From contig NZ_JACIIZ010000013.1 of the NCBI RefSeq assembly GCF_014205765.1, forward strand, positions 175,850-239,849: a stretch of DNA of 64,000 bases. The letters are read 5' to 3'. The stretch comes from Nitrospirillum iridis (GTDB lineage Bacteria; Pseudomonadota; Alphaproteobacteria; Azospirillales; Azospirillaceae). A program made the translations under genes and the position numbers. Positions 63,501 to 64,000 of this stretch are shown piece after piece (the stretch's first letter is position 1; each line of letters begins with the position of its first letter). The notes under the pieces were generated by a model that had not been told where the DNA came from, did no database searches, and saw nothing but the letters and a program-made list of their open reading frames with translations.

Positions 63501-64000
63501 GGCGGCGGCCAGCTGGCGGTCAGCGGGGCGGCCAGCCTGACGGGCGGCACCATCGTCCTGACCGGGACGCCAGGCACCATCAACCTGACGGTGGGGCAAG
63601 GCCGGGGCGCCGCGCTGGTGGCTGGCGGTGCCGGTTCCACCTTCACCAACCTCAGCTACGGCTCGGGCCTCACGGGGCTGGAGGTTACGGGCTCCGTCGG
63701 TGGCAACAGTTTCTATCTGAACGCCGTCAACGACTATGTCGGCGGCACGCTGGGCACGCTGTCGAACAGCGGGACGATTAGCGCCAGCAACGCGGTCTAC
63801 GTGGCGGCGACGGGCTCCCTGGGGTCCTTCAGCAACACCGGCGTGCTGACGGGCGCCAGCGCGGCGCTGAACAACCTGGGCACCATCGGCTCGATCAGCA
63901 ACGGCACGCTGGGCACCCTGGGGGTGATGGCCGGCGGCGTGGGTGTGGCCAACGCCGGGGTGATCGGCACCCTGGTCAGCTACGGCACCATCACCGGCAC
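45546..64000 (+). CDS. Giant repetitive autotransporter-like adhesin, N-terminal 6,151 residues (runs off window end)
   Basis: From ATG 45546 the frame stays open to the last base; I checked it row by row at many points and at 17 repeated motifs, all in phase. Residues 1-33 form a Sec signal peptide (MMKRANYGKTLLAGSSLLAV, then a hydrophobic stretch ending AQTAHA). The rest is Gly/Thr/Ser/Asn/Leu/Ile-rich, without Cys, in NSGTI/NSGLI coils such as IGTLTNSGTISG, as in right-handed beta-helix passengers. Seventeen modules of about 290-410 residues each open with NDY(I/V)GGTLA, carry a variable NSGTI array, then a more conserved block (LVFASGNLLLND, ATGHTV, GAYSQSAGTL, ASLTGGTV). Probably exported through the Sec pathway and displayed at the surface; the expected C-terminal beta-barrel is outside the window. 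No RTX or haemagglutinin TPS domain was recognised. Confidence 0.9.
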   Translation, partial: MMKRANYGKTLLAGSSLLAVGIALATAQTAHANTTISASSTVAQSNNTVATVFSIVSGVRVSLTGGTAVLTNNSTITTLTNSGTLTGGLTALKNYGLISTLTNSGTLSSYSGFANYGTVGTMTNSGLIAGTGIGAVTNGDSSTIGRLVNSGTISGVYGILNSGSIGTLVNSRLIQGSSYALFDTLAGTIDSIQNGGTIAGNILYSGGNTLTISGGTLTTVGTLTGNTFTNQGTITVTAGNLVFSSGNLLLNDRIIATGHTISNAGANLTLTTVVGVTGTYSQAAGQLVLGTAGKLSITGVASITGGTILASLSSTGNYLAGTAISTLVQASGASNYTGVSIATTLAPSLAASGTMVGNNLVLKASNDYIGGTLASVVNTGTISGVATGVYIAPTGTVGTLTNSGTISGSVRGFAMDDTVIGSQVGGSVGTLSNAGTLSGGSMGVYMTDGSRIDRIVNSGVIRGTTSAGMGLFGSVGTIINSVTGTIVSTNSTALGVGGQGLSQLTNNGLISGAVGGIAVLTSVGQVSNAGTINGGNTAISNAGTIGAIRNAGTISGANRAIYNASSGSIGTLVNGGVIAGDIVNLSTNVLSISGGTGATVGTLTGYTVTNMGSIVNTLSNLVFAGGNLLLNDNINATGQTVANNGASINLSTIVSITGAYSQTAGALVIDPTRGGLLVSGAANLSGGTVLSTFSATGNYLAGSYTLVSGSSLSLAGATVTINTITGLTSSGSTVGSRLLLAVSNDYVGGTLATLTNAATLTSVGTGLYVAATGSIGTLINTGTLGDGSGHGLQNYGTIATISNSGRIDGTGSTAAMSNQGVIQVLTNSGTIIATGSGNGIQNGGTIATLTNSGLISASWWAITGGVVQTLVNTGRIEGGSNAFSSVQIGVLSNSGTLASPGNVLDSAVATIINSGVIQGNLAKDLGANIGTIIGGSGGTVGTFTGYTITDQATIGATGTLVFASGDLLLNDTIIGKASGVTVSNVGANITLSTIVTIDNATFRQTGGTLNLGSAGELMVTGTASLTGGTVSASASGIATGATYLVGTSTGKTLVAGGTGSSYTSLTSSISGGITGLALKAGTIGTNLLVVAANDYIGDTQTSIGNTGTISGVATGVYIAPTGTVGTLTNSGTISGSVRGFAMDDTGTVGGSVGTLSNAGTLSGGAMGVYMADGSRIDRIVNSGVIRGTTSAGMGLFSSVGTLVNNVTGTIVSSNSMAVWFGANTQFTLLTNNGLISGKSYGVVAQGSAGQISNAGTIISHGGTVGSGTGAGVYIDTAGSLGTLSNSGIISDDVNAIANYGTLGTLINLAGGTISGPNALTLTGAIVNGFSNSGLVAGNILNHSANALTISGGTGATIGTLTGYTVTNMGRIVSTLSNLVFASGNLLLNDNIDVTGQAVVNNGASLALNTIVSITGAYSQSAGTLNLGAAGTGGLIVSGTASLTGGSVVASVSATGNYLAGASTLIGAGSAIQGGATLVTNTITGLGSALSISGSNLLFVASNDYVGGTLATLTNAATLTSVGTGLYVAATGSIGTLTNTGTLGDGSGHGLQNYGTIATISNSGRISGATTDAALNNQGVIQVLTNSGTIITAGSGNGIKNAGSIATLTNSGLISASWWAITGGVIQTLVNTGRIEGGSNAFSSVQIGVLSNSGTLASPGNVLDSAVATIINSGVIQGNLAKDLGANIGTIIGGSGGTVGTFTGYTITDQATIGALGTLVFASGDLLLNDTIIGKASGVTVSNVGANITLSTIVTIDNATFRQTGGTLNLGSAGELVVTGTANLTGGTVLADASGIATGATYLVGSSAGKTLVAGGTGSSYTGITTSISGGITGLALTAGTIGTNLVAVAGNDYIGDSQTSIGNSGSIGGVSYALYVAGGGTVGTLSNSGTLTGSNTGLSNNGSVGTLSNSGLISSAVKALGNQSTIGLLVNSASGTILGGTAAGAQNDAYLGTLSNAGLISSGSAGFADYGTMGLLTNSGSIHGGPQGIYIDGSGTVGTLNNSGTITAAQSAIQVSGTLDTLVNSGVIANATNALNIAGTLGTLINLAGGTISGNNALYLTGTLLNGFSNSGVVRGTIDNETAATLTISGGAAGTIGTLTGQSGMGTIISTLGNLVFAGGNLLLNDRIFAPNHTVSNLGANLSLNTIVRITGHYAQSAGTLNLTPGSSSLIVSGTASLTGGSVVASLSSTGNYLADATTTLVSAGSAIQGGAALVTTAITGLSSGLSISGSNLLFFAANDYVGGTLATVANSGGIGGASYAIYVASTGTVGTISNTGTLAGSQSAINLAGRVGTLTNSGTIDTALIGVDITGSLGTLANLVGGTISNASAVYVVGTLGLLANSGLITANGGTALYIASTGTLGTLANSGTLMGPITNASSNDLTIIGGAPGTIGTLTGQSGVGTIRNTGSNVVFASGGLLLNDNVNVSGHTVLNTGAFLALDTIVSITGAYSQSNNGTLSLGSGAGLVVTGAVSITGAPVLANASGIATGATYLAGSGLVNTLVAGGTGSSYTGITVSISGGINGLAVTAGTVGTNLGFVATNDYIGDSQTSIGNTASIGGVSYALYVAGGGTVGTLSNSGTLTGTNAGLSNNGSVGTLSNSGLISSAVKALGNQSTIGLLINSAGGTILGGTAAGAQNDSYLGTLSNAGLISSGSAGFADYGTMGLLTNSGSIHGGPQGIYIDGSGTVGTLNNSGTITAAQSAIQVSGTLDALVNSGVIANATNALNIAGTLGTLINLAGGTISGNNALYLTGTLVNGFSNSGVVRGTIDNETAATLTISGGAAGTIGTLTGQSGMGTIMSTLGNLVFASGNLLLNDRIFAPNHTVSNLGASLSLNTIVRVTGHYAQSAGTLALTPGSSSLIVSGTASLTGGSVVASLSSTANYLADTTTTLISAGSAIQGGAALVTTALTGLSSGLSISGSNLLFFAANDYVGGTLATLANSGGIGGASYAIYVASTGTVGTISNTGTLAGSQSAINLAGRVGTLTNSGTIDTALIGVDITGSLGTLANLVGGTISNASAVYVVGTLGLLANSGLITANGGTALYIASTGTLGTLANSGTLMGPITNASSNDLTIIGGAPGTIGTLTGQSGVGTIRNTGSNVVFASGGLLLNDVINATGHTVSNTGASLSLNTIVSITGAYSQAAGTLDVGTGGLVVSGTASLTGGTVLANASGIATGATYLAGAAAGDTLVAGGTGSSYTGITTSISGGITGLALTAGTIGTNLVAVAGNDYIGDSQTSIGNSGSIGGVSYALYVAGGGTVGTLSNSGTLTGSNTGLSNNGSVGTLINSGLISSAVKALGNQSTIGLLINTIGGTILGGTAAGAQNDRYLGTLSNAGLISSGSAGFADYGTMGLLTNSGSIHGGPQGIYIDGSGTVGTLNNSGTITAAQSAIQVSGTLDALVNSGIIANATNALNIAGTLGTLINLAGGTISGNNALYLTGTLVNGFSNSGVVRGTIDNETAATLTISGGAAGTIGTLTGQSGMGTIMSTLGNLVFAGGNLLLNDRIFAPNHTVSNLGASLSLNTIVRITGHYAQSAGTLNLTPGSSSLIVSGTASLTGGSVVASLSSTGNYLAATTTTLVSAGSAIQGGAALVTSAVTGLSSGLSISGSNLLFAATNDYIGGTLATVANSGTIASAATAFYVAATGSLGTLSNTGTLSGGNDSTGIYVGGTVGTVVNDGVVNAVHSPSSGGAQGVVLDSGGFVDRLINRGTITAHSGALHVIGSLGSLVNSGLIAGAIVNSGAGDLTISGGTSGTIGTLTGETVTALGTISNTGSNLVFASGNLLLNDVIDATGHTVLNTGAALALNTIISITGAYSQSAGTLSLSGGAELVVSGAASITGGTVLATLSSTGNYLVGTPAATLIAAGTGSSYAGVTVALGSMTGLLGAGGTTSGDNLVMLVGNDYVGGTLASLGNGGTISGVSYGLYVASTGSLGTFTNSGTLNGSLIPGYGLYNGGSIGTVSNSGFVTGASYSFQNDTGATIGTLDNSGTISGFINLRNAGAIGLLTNSGGLLSSSSGLGNSGTIGTLNNSGSITGFFAVFNTGTIGLFSNSGVILATNEAINASGSIGTLNNSGTISGNWAIGASGTIGQIINSGLISGSGQAINYAGGTIGSLVNSGTIAGTLTNGTANVLTIFGGSGTTVGTLTGYDLISQGMLVASSANVVFAGGNLLLNDAIDATGHTVLNSGASIALNTIVSITGAYSQSAGTLNLGTIGTGGLVVSGAASITGGSIVASLSGTGNYLAGDYTLVSAGSLLLGGTGTVMSNSITGLSSTSGQTGNQLVLTASNDYVGGTLASIGNSSALSAKYGLYIAGTGSLGTFTNSDVVTGGNSGGGVYVVGALGTLVNDGGVITGSSNGVHVEATGFIGTLSNSGSLGAGFGGAVANLGTIGQLINDTSGVITGGSAVQNASGGTIGTLSNSGVIGSTFFAVRNAGTIGLLNNSGTIQGRNVAFLLDNTGAVGTLINSGVMLGTSGSGSSALYLTGSVGTLINSGLIQADKALSDYGTLAGLTNSGTIAGTININSPVSVLTIVGGTGATVGTLTGHDLTSQGLLTSGSDLVFAGGNLLLNDHIVATGHTVSNSGASLALSTIISITGAYSQSAGTLDLGTGGLVVTDAASVTGGTVLATLSSTGNYLVGAAAATLIAGGVGSSYAGATISFGTVTGLSGASGTTSGNNLIALVGNDYIGGTLATLSNTGTLTTSATAIYIAATGSIGTLANTGTVQSTQWGVQNFGTIGTLSNASLISTPNATAISNVGTIGLLSNSGTITSGGTYAIAIDGAGVGTLFNSGTISNNGLSTGSGHFGVVEVFTSLGTLLNSGIISGPVALDIENAGTLGSFGNTGTVAGNIVNRLANALSITGGGGTTVGTLTGYTVSTQGTITNTHSDLVLSGNLLLNDAVNVTGHTLVNNGGAITLSNTVTVTGNYSQASGGLFLTVGGSALVVSGDANLSGGSVVGSLSATANYLVGSVVATLVTGGAGSSYSGVSVNDANGIVALQAGTGTVAGSISLLATAISDYVGGTLATLTNNGTLTAGTPINIASSGSVGTLLNNGTLSSGTGLSNAGMVDTLTNAATGRIFGNFIAVNNSGTIGALNNAGTISTTSIVAISNASTGRIATLTNTGRIDALSVGISDAGTIVSLVNSGTIVGGMAVDVSGTLGLLSNAGVIAATGSTAIKIDSTGTLGTLVNTGTILGNIDNLSAHDLAIAGGTAGTVGTLTGQSGIGVIRNTLGNVTLSGGLLLNDMVSVTGHTLVNAGGTIGLASIISVDGAYSQAAGTLVVAVGTGKLVVSDGAVVSGGTIALSGAPATANYLVGQGSGTVIQGGVGSSYTSLTYSSGVTGLALVGTTSGTNLLMAVGNDYVGTLLSTLDNTGTISGVSYAAYVSGSGSVGSLSNSGTLSGVQAGLSNAGTIATLSNVGGGLITGGTGGVSNSGRIGLLTNAGVISGASWGFHNSGSIATLANSGSIAGATAVFMTGGIGTVSNSGTISGANKAFYVDATLGTLLNSGTISGTTAALYIAAGGSLGGLADAGLIRGDITNASANTLTISGGSGTVMGTLTGVSGQGLISNTSSNLVFSGGNLWLNDTLNVGTNTVINNANLTLDSTISIAGHYVFSGSMATLQGGNFLQTAGTLNIVAGSGQLFVPGSASIVGGKVRVTLSNNANYLVGDTFTLVQTEDSRSTFTAPVDWVGAHDTMSRGAAFATTLVGWASTLSGSGEYFAYVAYNANDYIGGTLASLSNTGSIGFNTAVYVASSGSLGTLSNTGTLGAKLGIFNQGIIGTVLNDGTIISGSTGVAGGGTYGALVNTGTIFGSMMGVSLAGGMGNLSNGGLLTAGPSGFAVLYLDGSLGTLANSGRLIAGAASELAVYVGTAGSLGTVVNSGTIAGNITNASANALIFLGGTGTTVGTLTGFSGSIGTLSGTGANVTLASGNLLLNDQVDVTGHTLVNSGASVQLNNTIAVTGIYSQSAGTLSVAYGGGQLAVSGAASLTGGTIVLTGTPGTINLTVGQGRGAALVAGGAGSTFTNLSYGSGLTGLEVTGSVGGNSFYLNAVNDYVGGTLGTLSNSGTISASNAVYVAATGSLGSFSNTGVLTGASAALNNLGTIGSISNGTLGTLGVMAGGVGVANAGVIGTLVSYGTITG
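46641..51130 (+). repeat. Two diverged ~2.2-kb double modules of the adhesin
   Basis: The segment starting at 46641 recurs from 48822 (offset 2181 nt, for example the GVATGVYIAPTGTVGTL coding block), and that starting at 47775 recurs from 50049 (offset 2274 nt), with long nearly identical stretches. All offsets are multiples of three. The repeating unit is a pair of modules, the first opening NDYIG, the second NDYVG. Confidence 0.85.
50930..56400 (+). repeat. Nearly identical ~2.07-kb tandem array within the adhesin (about 2.6 copies)
   Basis: The motif encoding IGGVSYALYVAGGGTVGTL begins at 51144, 53220 and 55290: offsets of 2076 and 2070 nt (692 and 690 codons). NDY motifs at 51096/53172/55242 and 52260/54336/56406 show the same spacing. 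Copies differ by scattered substitutions and 2-codon indels only, far closer than modules on either side, indicating recent tandem duplication or gene conversion. Confidence 0.9.

Noticed and set aside
45579..63599. Very long minus-strand open frames opposite the adhesin (up to about 1,250 codons, Gly/Ala/Asp/Gln-rich)
   Set aside because: They mirror the repeated GGC/ACC/AAC codons of the plus-strand gene, have no signal, start context or conserved domain, and break up at irregular points. They are antisense shadows of a stop-poor repetitive GC-rich sequence.
45580..64000. Direct repeats resembling a CRISPR or satellite array
   Set aside because: Repeat units vary in length, stay in codon phase and encode a continuous protein; no constant repeat with unique spacers of fixed size.

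Overview
The window is GC-rich DNA from a Gram-negative bacterium, most likely an alphaproteobacterium of the Azospirillaceae/Rhodospirillales type. This is inferred from the oxygen-dependent cobalamin genes, heptose-based LPS genes and overall codon style; no rRNA or other taxonomic marker is present. Three blocks with different histories lie side by side.

(1) 528-15641, cobalamin (vitamin B12) block. A B12 riboswitch (15641-15431, minus strand) leads a minus-strand operon: small leader ORF, cobW, cobN, cobG, cobH, cobI, cobJ. A plus-strand cobK faces cobJ. The tightly overlapping cobL-cobE-cobM follows on the minus strand, then plus-strand cbiD, then cobA-cobB on the minus strand. Together they cover uroporphyrinogen III to hydrogenobyrinic acid a,c-diamide, plus the large cobaltochelatase subunit. 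CobF is absent; CbiD from the anaerobic route stands in its place.

(2) 1-247 and 15973-35857, surface-polysaccharide region of mixed, partly AT-rich composition. It holds manC (partial), a GH76-like secreted glycosidase, a fused GT2-GT9 glycosyltransferase, a coiled-coil protein, a GT9-like protein, a GT61-like protein, an unknown protein with a beta-rich C-terminus, a sulfotransferase, hldE and hldD (ADP-heptose synthesis) and a GDP-mannose 3,5-epimerase-like enzyme. Remnants of IS3, ISAs1 and ISL3 transposases, a MaoC-like pseudogene and three copies of a two-hairpin interspersed repeat lie between the genes, so the region looks repeatedly rearranged. ManC and the epimerase would supply GDP-sugars, HldE/HldD the heptose donor, and the GT9 domains are the natural heptose users.

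(3) 35920-44884, metabolic block. A carbohydrate-type ABC transporter is tightly coupled to a Cys/Met-type PLP enzyme and a FadR-type regulator; its ATPase lacks the usual C-terminal regulatory domain exactly at the junction with block 2. Divergent from it are an Orn/Lys/Arg decarboxylase and a GNAT acetyltransferase.

(4) 45546-64000. One plus-strand reading frame with a Sec signal peptide stays open for more than 6,150 codons and runs off the window. It is built of NSGTI-type beta-helix repeats arranged in 17 visible modules, each marked by an NDY(I/V)G motif. It is probably the passenger of a giant autotransporter-like adhesin; the C-terminal secretion domain is outside the window.
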